Origin: Bacteroidales bacterium
GTDB taxonomy: Bacteria; Bacteroidota; Bacteroidia; Bacteroidales; VadinHA17
Direction: 5' to 3'
NCBI GenBank assembly: GCA_027451265.1
Contig: DAIDJT010000003.1
Coordinates: forward strand, 1-34,137
DNA length: 34,137 bases
Positions 26,101 through 34,137 of this stretch are shown piece after piece. Within the stretch, counting starts at the first letter, position 1; the number at the start of each line of letters is the position of its first letter. A program made the position numbers and the translations under genes. The notes beneath the pieces were generated by a model. The model was not told the origin of the DNA. It saw only the letters and a list, made by a program, of their open reading frames with translations, and did no database searches.

Positions 26101-26746
26101 CACCCTTGTACCCGGCTGCATATGACCCGATGCTATATGATTCCCAACTGATTGTGTCATCGGATCTCTGGCATGAACCGCTGCCCTGCGAGACAATCCC
26201 TCCCCTGAATCCCGCGCCAGAGACATTAATGTTCTCATTAAGTGTCAGCACACCCTTGACCATGAAAACCAGCACACCACCGGTGACCGAGGCAGAATCC
26301 CATTGCTGACATGAGAGCTGGGTATTTACAACCGCATCACGGTACGTCCTCACCTTCACAAGCTGTACCTTCGCCGCGGGATCATACGCGTTTAGTAAAA
26401 CACGGGTGAAATCAATCCGTCGGGTACCGGTATTGACTGTTGACACGATGATTATTTCATACTTTCCCGGAGTGCCAATTGTATTCTGGTAGTTGCCCTC
26501 AAGAGCGGCGCCGGCATTGATCCCCACGCCATTCATCTGCATGACCATCACGGTATCATTTGCAGCAAAGCCGGTGGCGTCATCAACTATAACGTAACCT
26601 GCGCCAACTGCATTGACCCTGGCGTACCTGTTGACCTGGCCGGTGAGGAGGGGTGTCTGCCCTGATACATAAATACAACCGAATGCTATCATCTGAATAA
26701 CAATCAGAAGATAAATCCTGGCTCTGTGACTGGTAGCAAAGGGCAT
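23135..26746 (-). CDS. Large secreted repeat protein/adhesin with Gly-rich region and T9SS type-B (gliding motility-associated) C-terminal domain
   Basis: N-terminal signal; Gly-rich segment; six ~93-aa Ig-like repeats; C-terminal QGLTPNNDGINDFFNVEGLEF...GREVPDGTYYYLLTINGA...HISGFIILRR. Confidence 0.92.
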   Translation of the reverse strand: MPFATSHRARIYLLIVIQMIAFGCIYVSGQTPLLTGQVNRYARVNAVGAGYVIVDDATGFAANDTVMVMQMNGVGINAGAALEGNYQNTIGTPGKYEIIIVSTVNTGTRRIDFTRVLLNAYDPAAKVQLVKVRTYRDAVVNTQLSCQQWDSASVTGGVLVFMVKGVLTLNENINVSGAGFRGGIVSQGSGSCQRSDDTISWESYSIGSYAAGYKGEGIAFETATGLPLNPGFMKGKGANMTGGGGGNGRYSGGGGGANYGAGSQGDQEMAPDLCGGLMPGGRGGFSVAGFSTLNSGVYMGSGGGASVYLTTPTTSAGANGGGIVIIHADTIVGNGRIITASGAAAINNSAANAGAGGGGAGGSVIISTRHFLSTPVLSADGGKGGNNVNQNGAGGGGGGGLIWTTGPFAGTATVAGGQGGIHSGGDPNRDGSPGLVRSNLNLPLNGFLFNEIYIAYNLSQLDSICEGMIPPKLTGTRPAGGSGTYTYQWQRSYDNNTWSDLTGTSIEYTPTGTESATVWFRRVVSDGAGIIDRSLPVRIIVHPRITGNIIGSDTTLCYNMDPEELYPLNSGPSGGNGLYSYRWEESADNVTWVNAAGAGTAAVYNPQALISTMHYQRIVSSGACTSISIPVTVTILPAISGNSVTADQTICQGTLFSNLSGSTPAGGAAPSFTYQWMSSIDNTNWSAAAGTNNGIGYDPQNDAPSTTYYRRTVYSGPLNTCQSVSNTVTLVCHPSITNNVVAADQTICEGTSPATIDGTVPGDGAGAGTYTYQWMSSTNGLSFSNITGASSEDLPGATLTSGIWYRRVVTSSACTSTSNNVHITVDPRITGFAISLPAQGHDTICTGTAPALLSGTPGGGLGAFTYAWASSTDNTTFTPLSETGNSYQPGNLTATTWFRRTVTSGACTESSVFTITVLPQITGNVITANQTICNTNTAAALNGGTLSGGDGRFRYLWERMDSQSPGWVTASGSNNAATYQPPMLEETTQFRRSVFSGENNCCVSVSAPVTVTVDIMPLNISAGASRILLPYQFAAVLAGSFDGAGTSVWSYDFGSGNAEPVLATPLEKTTEVRKLEFGDNTFIFAVSNGACIAPEVSVTLTVPDLTIPQGLTPNNDGINDFFNVEGLEFTRNELVIINTAGAVVYRAADYRSNDPLGAWNGLDLNGREVPDGTYYYLLTINGAQDLDVPEYSAHISGFIILRR
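23700..25370 (-). repeat. Six degenerate ~93-aa repeats within the adhesin
   Basis: Recurring ITGNxxxxDQTICxGT...L(S/D)GxxPxGG...YTYQWxSSxDNxxW...YxPxxLTxTTWYRRxVxSGACTSxSxxVTVTVxP. Confidence 0.85.
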
Positions 26747-26828
26747 ATTGCGGTATTTGTTTGCTGAAATACTTTTAATTAAACTGATAATCGGGCAGAT
26801 TATTTTAGGAGCCCTGTGTTTATTGAGG

Positions 26829-29800
26829 CTAAACAGTGTAGAGAAGCGGAAACTCCACGGTAAATACCGTCCCTTTGTCCTGCTCCGTTGTAAACCAGAT
26901 TTTGCCTCCTGCTCCTTCTACATACCGCTTGACTATTGACAGACCGAGCCCCATTCCTGAAGATTTGGTAGTGAAATTGGGTGTGAACATTTTGGGAATA
27001 AGTTCACCCGGAATGCCTGTCCCGTTGTCTATAAATTTTACCCTGACGTGGGTATTATCAGCCGAAAGGACTATCCTGATCACGCCGTTTTTCCCGGAAG
27101 GGACAGACTGAATGGCATTCTTGAGTAGGTTGGAGAAGATACTGTTCAGATGTTCCCTGTCAGCCATCACCACTGCCTTATTGATTTTTCCGCTCTCAAG
27201 CGTAATGGTTGTGTTTTCGGCTTGGCCGAACATGGCAACAGTAGTATTGAGCTGGGCAAGTATATCAACCTCGGCCGGTTCTGCTACCGGCAGCTTGGCG
27301 AAGGAGGAGAAGGCGGACGCAATGTTTGACAGGTTCTCTATGTATTCAATCTGGTTGTCCGTAAAGTTCCTGATTCTCCTGTCGAAATCTGGCACCTTGT
27401 CGCTCCATGACTTTAACAATTGCTGCACATTCAGCTTCATCGGGGTGAGAGGGTTCTTGATCTCATGGGCAATCTGCCTGGCCATCTCGCGCCAGGCCAT
27501 CTCACGTTCTGTTTGGGCAAGCTTGCTTGCGCTCTCCTCCAGCTCATCAGTCATGCGGTTGTACTGCCGCACCAGCTCACCTACCTCATCACGGCTGTTA
27601 TAACTGATATGCTCGTTTTTCTTACCGTAGGCTACCGAGGCCATCGCCTGCTGAAGCATATTGAGCGGGCTGGTTATTCTCTCGCTGAGGAACACCGCCA
27701 CCCACATCATTATCAGCAGGAACAGCAGAGCAAAGTTGACAAGGGTAACAAGCAGGTTTGTCGTCTCCCGGGTCAGCAGGTTCTGCATTGTAAAATATGG
27801 TATGTTGAGATATGCAAGGAGCTTGTTGTCTTCATTGTAGAATGGAAGGTAGGCAGAAAGGAAATTCATTGTGCCTATGCTCTCAACGCCAATGTACTCT
27901 TCCCTGCCACCTGATGTAAGCATGCCATAGGCCACAGGATCAATCATACTTCCCTCAAGCTTGCGCGAAAAAACTTCGGGTCTCGATGTGGCTATCAGCC
28001 TGCCTGACGGCGAATAGAGATTGATGTCAGTAAAAAATACGTTTGAGAATTTGACCAGGAGATGGTTCAGTGTGGGATAATCAGGCGCCTGCCACCCTTT
28101 CTCCAGCGTCTCCTCCGAGGCAAGCTTGTGCTCCAGCTCTATTGAAAGTGAAGTGGCCTTCTCGCGTATGATCCTCGTATGATTGTTGCGGAATTGCCTT
28201 GTGCTGAGCATAAGTGCACCTGTTATCACTATAATGAAGACCACAGTAAGTACGGCTGCAAAGGAAAGCTGCAGACGCCTGCGGAAGGTATCAGTCTTCA
28301 AAATCTCCGCGGGCTTAAGTGTGAAGACAACCAGTAAGGTGAACACATAAATAAGTGTGACAATGAAGAGATAGGCAAATGTGATGATCCTGTCAAGCAG
28401 CTTAACTTTGGCAGTGGAAATTGCCAGGGTCATGTCACCAAGAGTATAATACAAATGCCGGTAATCACGGGTATCTTCAAACCTGAACTCTTCCCTCTCT
28501 GACTGACCTTCGGCAATTGATGTTTCATAGGGGTATTCCCCCGACCTCAGAACAAGGGTGCCCCGGCTGTACTTGGCATAAGAAATATCCTTAAGCATCG
28601 GGAAACGCTGATGGCCCCCGTCAAGAAGCAGCTCAGGGTATCCCGCCAGGAAGGTTTCAATATGACTGACGAGCTCAATAAAGAGCCCGTTGGTCACCCC
28701 GGGCGAGAGCTCATAAACGAGCTTTGACATGTACCACGCCCTGCCGGTCCGGTTACGCATGAAATAAAAACCAGTCTGTGTAATGGTGTCACCCTCATTC
28801 CTGATCCGGTTGTCAAACCAGTCAAAACAGCTTTTCGCTTCCGTACCCGTTGATCCCAGGCTGAGAGGAGAGTCATTGCGGCAGATCACGATGTTGATAT
28901 CGTAGTTCTCCCAGTAACCGTAGAAATACCCGTCTTCAAGATACCTGTAAACACCATTTATATCACCGGGAGTGATGATTTCCTTTTTGACCAGCCCCTC
29001 CAGGACGGTATCACCCTCCAGCGCCGGCCACATGTCAATAATCATCCCTTCTGCCACCATATCATTGTCGCTGGCCAGGGAGACGGCCATGACTTTCATG
29101 TTCCTCTCCTCCTTGAGGACCGAGTACCTGATGATCAGGGCTGTGGCAAGCAAGGCGGTGACTACTGAAAAAATAAGGGTTAGCGAAACCTCGGAATAGG
29201 CTTTTCTCTGCCAGATCAGTATGGCAGCAACCATTACAATGACCCACAGGATGCTCCATCCGCTGCAGTCGCTTCCCAGGAAACAGGCCAGCGGAAGCAG
29301 TATCAGTGAGCCGCCGGTAATGGCAATGGTTTCCCGCAGAGACCAGCCCTGTATCATCCGGAATGCACGCATGAAGAGTATCACCGGTACCGTCAGAAGC
29401 AGCATCACTGAGACAATCCCGGCAAGGCTCATGAAAGTCATGTCAAGAATCCTGAATGCTTCGAAGCTGATTGCCGAATTCACCACCAGGTCCCTGAAAT
29501 ATGCCTCCCCCAGGAGGAAGAGAACAAATCCCGATGCCAGCATCAGCAACGGGACCAGCGGCCTGAGCAGGCCCTTTCCGGTCCACGGGAGGTTGAACCT
29601 CCCGCTCCTGAAGGAGAACCTGATACCTGACAGGATCAGGATGCCGAGAAGCAACACATGGCCAACCGTCGGCATCAGCCGGCCTGCTGACCAGTTAAAT
29701 GGTGAAAACAGTTCCATGGAGGTCACCGAATGAGGCAGCCCCGTCAGGAGAAGAACAATGTAAACAGCCAGCAGGGCGAGAAAGGCCACGGCAATGCCAG

Positions 29801-30530
29801 ATGGCGGTTTCGCTTTCCGGTCAACCATGAGAGCGATCAGAACCACACACCTGACAACCAGGAAGAACACAATCATCCAGAGCAAAACAGGAATGGCGAT
29901 GAATATTGTGTTGGGCTTTTTATCAGGGAAAACCAGGCCGAAATGATACTCCTTCTCCGATCCAAACACCCTGAAACCAGAGGCAGAAGGATCAAAGGTG
30001 ATCCTGGTCTCATCCGGCAGATGAAATGTCTCAGGATAACCCGTCTTCAGAATATTGTTGACTATCGGATATTGCCTGTAAACCTTTATCAGTGCCAGCA
30101 TCTCATACCCCGGAAACCCCAGGTGCACCGGGATGAACCATCCGTTGCTGTAGAATACCGGCTTGTGCGTGTCAAAATGTTCCTCATAGATTACCGGGAA
30201 GGCAATGCTGTTGTCAGACCAGTAAGCAATATGTCCCTCCTGATAAACCAGCAGGGTTATTCCTTTCCTGTGTGCAGTGCTGCCCAGAGAACTGCGGAAC
30301 AAGGCTGCAGGATCACCGGTATCCGTGATCTCCTGCTCTGCCATGCGGAGAAGATTCCCGGCTTCATTCTCCAGCGATATAAGCCTGGCATCAACACGGG
30401 CCGTGCGGAACCGCCACTCAAGATCACTGAAATAAACCATGTCGGCAACTGCTGCCAGGGTAAAGGCAACCAGCAGGGCAACTCCTGCAGTCCTGATATT
30501 CTTCAGTCTCTCAGCCATAAGACTATTCAT
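26829..30530 (-). CDS. Very large multi-TM NtrY-like sensor histidine kinase (HAMP, HisKA-like, HATPase_c)
   Basis: HAMP-like ITSPLNMLQQAMASVAYGKKNEHISYNSRDEVGELVRQYNRM; H-box MARQIAHEIKNPLTPMKLNVQQL; N-box LLKNAIQSVPSG; G-boxes DNGTGIP and GMGLGLSIVKRYVEGAGGKIWF. Alternative starts ATG 30530 or 30518. Confidence 0.92.
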   Translation of the reverse strand: MNSLMAERLKNIRTAGVALLVAFTLAAVADMVYFSDLEWRFRTARVDARLISLENEAGNLLRMAEQEITDTGDPAALFRSSLGSTAHRKGITLLVYQEGHIAYWSDNSIAFPVIYEEHFDTHKPVFYSNGWFIPVHLGFPGYEMLALIKVYRQYPIVNNILKTGYPETFHLPDETRITFDPSASGFRVFGSEKEYHFGLVFPDKKPNTIFIAIPVLLWMIVFFLVVRCVVLIALMVDRKAKPPSGIAVAFLALLAVYIVLLLTGLPHSVTSMELFSPFNWSAGRLMPTVGHVLLLGILILSGIRFSFRSGRFNLPWTGKGLLRPLVPLLMLASGFVLFLLGEAYFRDLVVNSAISFEAFRILDMTFMSLAGIVSVMLLLTVPVILFMRAFRMIQGWSLRETIAITGGSLILLPLACFLGSDCSGWSILWVIVMVAAILIWQRKAYSEVSLTLIFSVVTALLATALIIRYSVLKEERNMKVMAVSLASDNDMVAEGMIIDMWPALEGDTVLEGLVKKEIITPGDINGVYRYLEDGYFYGYWENYDINIVICRNDSPLSLGSTGTEAKSCFDWFDNRIRNEGDTITQTGFYFMRNRTGRAWYMSKLVYELSPGVTNGLFIELVSHIETFLAGYPELLLDGGHQRFPMLKDISYAKYSRGTLVLRSGEYPYETSIAEGQSEREEFRFEDTRDYRHLYYTLGDMTLAISTAKVKLLDRIITFAYLFIVTLIYVFTLLVVFTLKPAEILKTDTFRRRLQLSFAAVLTVVFIIVITGALMLSTRQFRNNHTRIIREKATSLSIELEHKLASEETLEKGWQAPDYPTLNHLLVKFSNVFFTDINLYSPSGRLIATSRPEVFSRKLEGSMIDPVAYGMLTSGGREEYIGVESIGTMNFLSAYLPFYNEDNKLLAYLNIPYFTMQNLLTRETTNLLVTLVNFALLFLLIMMWVAVFLSERITSPLNMLQQAMASVAYGKKNEHISYNSRDEVGELVRQYNRMTDELEESASKLAQTEREMAWREMARQIAHEIKNPLTPMKLNVQQLLKSWSDKVPDFDRRIRNFTDNQIEYIENLSNIASAFSSFAKLPVAEPAEVDILAQLNTTVAMFGQAENTTITLESGKINKAVVMADREHLNSIFSNLLKNAIQSVPSGKNGVIRIVLSADNTHVRVKFIDNGTGIPGELIPKMFTPNFTTKSSGMGLGLSIVKRYVEGAGGKIWFTTEQDKGTVFTVEFPLLYTV

Positions 30531-30996
30531 GATGATAAGGATCCCCGGCATTGACCGAAAGCACCCTGTATAGTTGTTCCGCGAACAATAATCGTACCAC
30601 CTGGTGCGAGAAGGTGAGCCTCGAGAGCGAAAGCATATGGTCTGCCCTGGCTGTCACCGATGGGTCAAAGCCGTAAGGGCCTCCCACAACAAACACTATT
30701 CTTTTGGACTGTAGCATCATCAGTTTGCGCATCCATTCAGCCATCTCAAGAGTTGAATACAATTTCCCCCGTTCATCAAGCAGAACCACATGATCATCAA
30801 CCCGGAACTGTGCAAGCATCTTCTCCGCCTCCCTGGCTTTCACCCATTCTGCAGGACGGCTGCCCGGATTTTTGACATCAGGCAGGGTGATGATCTCCAG
30901 GCGACAATATTTTGAGATTCTCTTCTCATATTCCGCCACGCCGTCACTTATCCATGACTTATCAGTCTTTCCCGCCAGCAGCAGCGCTATCTTCAT
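30523..30996 (-). CDS. rlmH: 23S rRNA (pseudouridine1915-N3)-methyltransferase RlmH
   Basis: MKIALLLAGKTDKSWISDGVAEYEKRISKYCRLEIITLPDVKN...VVLLDERGKLYSTLEMA...FVVGGPYGFDPSV...LSLSRLTFSHQVVRLLFAEQLYRVLSVNAGDPYHHE. Confidence 0.97.
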   Translation of the reverse strand: MKIALLLAGKTDKSWISDGVAEYEKRISKYCRLEIITLPDVKNPGSRPAEWVKAREAEKMLAQFRVDDHVVLLDERGKLYSTLEMAEWMRKLMMLQSKRIVFVVGGPYGFDPSVTARADHMLSLSRLTFSHQVVRLLFAEQLYRVLSVNAGDPYHHE

Positions 30997-31023
30997 CACT
31001 CGCCCGTTTTATATCGGGTATGG

Positions 31024-31031
31024 CAAATATA
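31024..31031 (-). promoter_or_regulatory. Putative -7 box (TATATTTG) for rlmH and downstream kinase
   Basis: Exact TAnnTTTG match on the minus strand 28 bp upstream of the rlmH ATG. Confidence 0.5.
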
Positions 31032-31102
31032 GCAATTAAGCCCTTTAATGCAGGTGCGGCGCCGGGATAATTAAAAGTGGTTCGGTTTTTGATATATTTG
31101 GT

Positions 31103-31110
31103 TAAATTTG
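31103..31110 (+). promoter_or_regulatory. Putative -7 box (TAAATTTG) for the DUF4783 gene and nadC
   Basis: Exact TAnnTTTG match on the + strand 36 bp upstream of the ATG; a second TATATTTG lies just upstream. Confidence 0.5.
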
Positions 31111-31145
31111 CTTTGTCCTTACAGGGAAAGCATAAAGGAAACAAA

Positions 31146-31547
31146 ATGAGAAAGAAGATTATGGCAACGACGGGGCTGCTGCTCACCATTGCATTCCTGC
31201 TTGCTGCCCAGGATCAGCCAGGTGTACCCGCAGGTATCGCAATCGCGTTCCGGACCGGGAGCGCTTCCGGACTCTCCCAATACCTTAACAAAACCGTTGA
31301 GCTCGTTCTTCCGGGGAAAGAGGATTTCTACAGCAAGAGCGTTGCCGAGACCATACTGAAGGATTTCTTCACCCGCTATCGCTCACGCGAATTTGTCATC
31401 AAGCACCAGGGTGCAAGGGGCGATGCCCAGTATGCCATAGCAAACCTGGAGACTGACAAGGGTAAATTCAGAGTTTACTTCCTGCTGAAAAAGGTTGACG
31501 GCAATCCGCTGATACACCAGATAAGGATTGAGACTGACAATGAATGA
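31146..31547 (+). CDS. DUF4783-like secreted protein
   Basis: MRKKIMATTGLLLTIAFLLAAQ signal; ...GIAIAFRTGSASGLSQYLNKTVELVLPGKEDFYSKSVAETILKDFFTRYRSREFVIKHQG...; start refined from 31077. Confidence 0.75.
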   Translation: MRKKIMATTGLLLTIAFLLAAQDQPGVPAGIAIAFRTGSASGLSQYLNKTVELVLPGKEDFYSKSVAETILKDFFTRYRSREFVIKHQGARGDAQYAIANLETDKGKFRVYFLLKKVDGNPLIHQIRIETDNE

Positions 31548-32382
31548 TAAGCAGCTGCGGTCATTTATAATCAATGCCCTCGCCGAAGACACCGGCGATG
31601 GCGATCACAGTTCCCTTGCTTCAGTCCCTGCCACTTCAACGGGCCGCGCCAGGCTCATAATCAAGGAAAACGGCATCATCTCAGGGCTTCGCGTGGCACG
31701 CGAGGTTTTCAGTATTACCGACCCATCCCTTCTTGTTGAGATCCTGCTTAGCGACGGTGACAGGGTTCAGTATGGCGACATTGCCCTGACAGTGGCAGGG
31801 AAGGCTCAGTCAATCCTGCGGGCCGAGAGACTGGTTCTGAACATAATGCAGAGAATGAGCGGTATTGCCACCAGCACAGCCCTTTATACTGAAAAAATCA
31901 GTGACACTCATTCAAAAATCACTGACACCCGTAAAACAACCCCCGGCATGCGGGCACTGGAAAAGGAGGCTGTACGCACAGGAGGAGGAGTAAACCACCG
32001 GATGGGCCTCTATGACATGATCATGCTGAAGGACAACCATATAGATTACGCAGGGGGAATAGCATCAGCAATCAGGGGCACTAAAAAATACCTTCGTGAG
32101 AAACGGCTTGACCTCAGAATAGAGGTGGAAGCCCGCAACCTGAAAGAGGTCAGGGAAATACTGGAAGCAGGAGACGTTGACCGCATCATGCTTGACAACT
32201 TCAGTACTGCCGACACGATGGAAGCAGTGGCTCTCATCGCCGGGAGAACGGAGACGGAATCATCGGGAGGCATCACCCTCGAAAACGTGAGGGATTATGC
32301 CCTGTGCGGCGTCGATTACATTTCAATAGGGGCTCTGACCCATCACATAAAAAGCCTTGATATGAGCCTGAAAGCCTATTGA
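31540..32382 (+). CDS. nadC: Nicotinate-nucleotide pyrophosphorylase (carboxylating)
   Basis: LAEDTGDGDHSSLA, LNIMQRMSGIATSTALY, TRKTTPGMRALEKEAVRTGGGVNHRMGLYDMIMLKDNHI, IEVEARNLKEVREILEAGDVDRIMLDNFS. Start refined to ATG 31540. Confidence 0.97.
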   Translation: MNDKQLRSFIINALAEDTGDGDHSSLASVPATSTGRARLIIKENGIISGLRVAREVFSITDPSLLVEILLSDGDRVQYGDIALTVAGKAQSILRAERLVLNIMQRMSGIATSTALYTEKISDTHSKITDTRKTTPGMRALEKEAVRTGGGVNHRMGLYDMIMLKDNHIDYAGGIASAIRGTKKYLREKRLDLRIEVEARNLKEVREILEAGDVDRIMLDNFSTADTMEAVALIAGRTETESSGGITLENVRDYALCGVDYISIGALTHHIKSLDMSLKAY

Positions 32383-32392
32383 AACCTATTTT

Positions 32393-33349
32393 ATGAGCGC
32401 CAGGGAAACGCTGATCGCAAAAACCAACGGGATTAGAAAAGCCGTACTGCCCGGCTTTGACGGAGCACCACTTGAACTGGTGGCAAAACTTATTGTAAAG
32501 GGACTCTTCGGCCGCGGAGTGCTTGTAACCAGGGCCTCCTCAATAGCCTTTAACATGCTGATGGCACTGCTCCCGGCAACAATTTTCCTCTTCACACTGA
32601 TACCGTTTGTGCCTATCCCGAACTTCCAGTCTGAGCTGGTAAAACTCTTTGAGAACTTCCTGCCGGTTTCAGCATACAACCTTTTCGAAACAACAATCAT
32701 CGATGTAATTACCAGAAGAAGCGGCACCCTTCTGGTAGTGATGTTCTTCGCAACGATCATCTTCTCAACCAACGGCATTCATGCGCTGATGCATGCATTC
32801 AACGTGTCGGTGCACGACTTCGCAAGCCGGTCATGGGTACAGCAGAGGAAGATTGCAGTATTCCTTCTCGTCTTTATCCTTATCATGTTCTCAGCTGCCG
32901 GTGCCCTGATCATTCTGAGCAGGCTGGTTGTAAACAGGCTTGTGGATATCGGAGTGCTGGAGATGAACCTGGTCTTCTACATCGTGATGACCTTCAAGTG
33001 GATACTCATCATTGTGATGCTGTTCTTTGCCATCTCTACCCTCTACTATCTTGTTCCGGCCCGCAGGAAGGACTTCAGATACATTTCCCCCGGGTCAATC
33101 CTCGCCACCAGTCTGTTCATCATCACCTCCCTTGCATTCTCGGCCTATGTAAACAATTTCGGCCAGTACAACAAGCTTTATGGCTCGATAGGGACCCTGA
33201 TAGTGATACTTATCTGGCTGTATCTCAACTCGGTGGCATTGCTTGTGGGTTTTGAGCTTAATGTCAGCATCAGGGCCGCCACCTGTAACCATGGAAACGG
33301 ATGCCGGCCGGAACCTCAGCACCCACAGCCTGCCGAAGTTCACGGCTGA
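32393..33349 (+). CDS. YihY/BrkB-family inner membrane protein
   Basis: RASSIAFNMLMALLPATIFLFTLIPF...VPARRKDFRYISPGSILATSLFIITSLAFSAYVNNFGQYNKLYGSIGTLIVILIWLYLNSVALLVGFELN. Confidence 0.92.
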   Translation: MSARETLIAKTNGIRKAVLPGFDGAPLELVAKLIVKGLFGRGVLVTRASSIAFNMLMALLPATIFLFTLIPFVPIPNFQSELVKLFENFLPVSAYNLFETTIIDVITRRSGTLLVVMFFATIIFSTNGIHALMHAFNVSVHDFASRSWVQQRKIAVFLLVFILIMFSAAGALIILSRLVVNRLVDIGVLEMNLVFYIVMTFKWILIIVMLFFAISTLYYLVPARRKDFRYISPGSILATSLFIITSLAFSAYVNNFGQYNKLYGSIGTLIVILIWLYLNSVALLVGFELNVSIRAATCNHGNGCRPEPQHPQPAEVHG

Positions 33350-33486
33350 GTATTGCTAGGCCACAGGGAAAAGAGCGACCGGCGGGCTGCCGAAGTTCAC
33401 AGTTGAGCAATCATATGGAAAAGGGCTGCCGGCGGGCTGCCGAAATTCACCACTGAGCTGTCCGCGGGGCAACGGATAAAAGCAGT
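33330..33486. repeat. Three imperfect tandem units starting ctgccgaa(g/a)ttcac at 33330, 33387 and 33437
   Basis: Units of ~57, 50 and ~50 bp; the first overlaps the stop codon of the YihY gene. Confidence 0.85.
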
Positions 33487-33488
33487 CC

Positions 33489-34137
33489 TTAATTTCTCTG
33501 CGCCCTGTTCAGATATATCCTCCTCTGATCACTGCTGGCAGCCTTGTTAAGGAATGCGAACAGTTCCCTGGCCCTGTCTCCCGTATAGATACCCTTCCTG
33601 AGGCTCAGCTTCCTCCTGAAAAGGAGAGATCCGTCATTCAGAGTCTCAACAGTGTATCTGTATGATCCGTACGGACCCTCCGCATACACTGGTGACGGGA
33701 TATATTCCGCCCTGTATTCAGCCGGGAATCTGTAGACAATGGAATCTACTATGTCTTCAACCTCATAAATCCTGACTGAAATTGTATCAAAGGGCTGACG
33801 CCGGAAGCCGTTGAGACAGGGGTTGAAGTGTATCCTTGTCCCGGCAACTACAGCAAAATCATTAAGAGTAAGATCAAATGACAGCTCTGAGACAGGATCA
33901 CCCTCCGTTACCTCATTGTATGATGCAGTGTCAGCATTGAATGTGCCGAGGGCCATCCCCTGGTTTATCAGTCTCTTCATCTCAGTGACACTTTTGCCGC
34001 TGAAGATCCGGTTCTTGTCAAATCCGAGTCCCCCGGAGGTCATTGTCAAAGATCCCCTGGCCGGCCCCCTCCTGCCCACGGTGATTATACCTGTGCTCTT
34101 CCTGTAACTGTTGCTGAACTGCGGCGTGCGCACCAGT
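33489..34137 (-). CDS. C-terminal fragment of a probable DUF3857/transglutaminase-like protein (truncated by window edge)
   Basis: Reading frame open to the right edge; tail SYRYTVETLNDGSLLFRRKLSLRKGIYTGDRARELFAFLNKAASSDQRRIYL resembles DUF3857 protein C-termini. Confidence 0.5.
   Translation of the reverse strand, partial: LVRTPQFSNSYRKSTGIITVGRRGPARGSLTMTSGGLGFDKNRIFSGKSVTEMKRLINQGMALGTFNADTASYNEVTEGDPVSELSFDLTLNDFAVVAGTRIHFNPCLNGFRRQPFDTISVRIYEVEDIVDSIVYRFPAEYRAEYIPSPVYAEGPYGSYRYTVETLNDGSLLFRRKLSLRKGIYTGDRARELFAFLNKAASSDQRRIYLNRAQRN

Noticed and set aside
26817-26835. TGTTTA-TTGAGGC-TAAACA hairpin as terminator of the histidine kinase
   Set aside because: Only a 6-bp AT-rich stem overlapping the stop codon, no U-tract; too weak to call.
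27112-27914. 163- and 164-aa + strand ORFs
   Set aside because: Antisense to the histidine kinase domain; shadow ORFs in GC-rich coding DNA.
29730-30554. 274-aa + strand ORF
   Set aside because: Antisense to the N-terminal part of the histidine kinase; no domain, polar low-information sequence.
33330-33486. Possible CRISPR array
   Set aside because: Only three diverged units with unequal spacing (57 and 50 bp) and similarity extending through the whole unit; no cas genes.

Overview
This window looks like a Bacteroidetes (Bacteroidales/Marinilabiliales-like) chromosome segment, judged from fused SecDF, PorP/SprF plus a gliding-type C-terminal domain, and TAnnTTTG -7 boxes. From left to right it contains: a CusA/CusB-type RND efflux pair (cusA truncated at the left edge) with a His-rich DUF6769-like protein; a LolD-type ATPase; a TatA/B-like protein with an 11-aa tandem repeat tail; fused SecDF; a TolC / MacB-like permease / MacA-like adaptor operon; phosphoglucosamine mutase; a + strand rluB-like/era/der/lipoprotein run; a tightly packed five-gene minus-strand operon (1203-aa repeat adhesin with type-B T9SS C-terminal domain, PorP/SprF, PD40+PKD protein, unknown secreted protein, Reg_prop beta-propeller/SpoIIE phosphatase); a 1240-aa NtrY-like histidine kinase overlapping rlmH; a DUF4783 protein overlapping nadC; a YihY/BrkB membrane protein; and a truncated C-terminal fragment of a probable DUF3857/transglutaminase-like protein. 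The best candidate for an undescribed system is the T9SS-adhesin/PorP/propeller/SpoIIE-phosphatase operon next to the large orphan histidine kinase. Smaller oddities are gene-end sequences repeated downstream of the stop codon at secDF and at the YihY gene, and a convergent gene pair whose stop codons abut in one TGATCA palindrome. I saw no tRNA, rRNA, CRISPR array or transposase, but I could not run covariance or profile searches.
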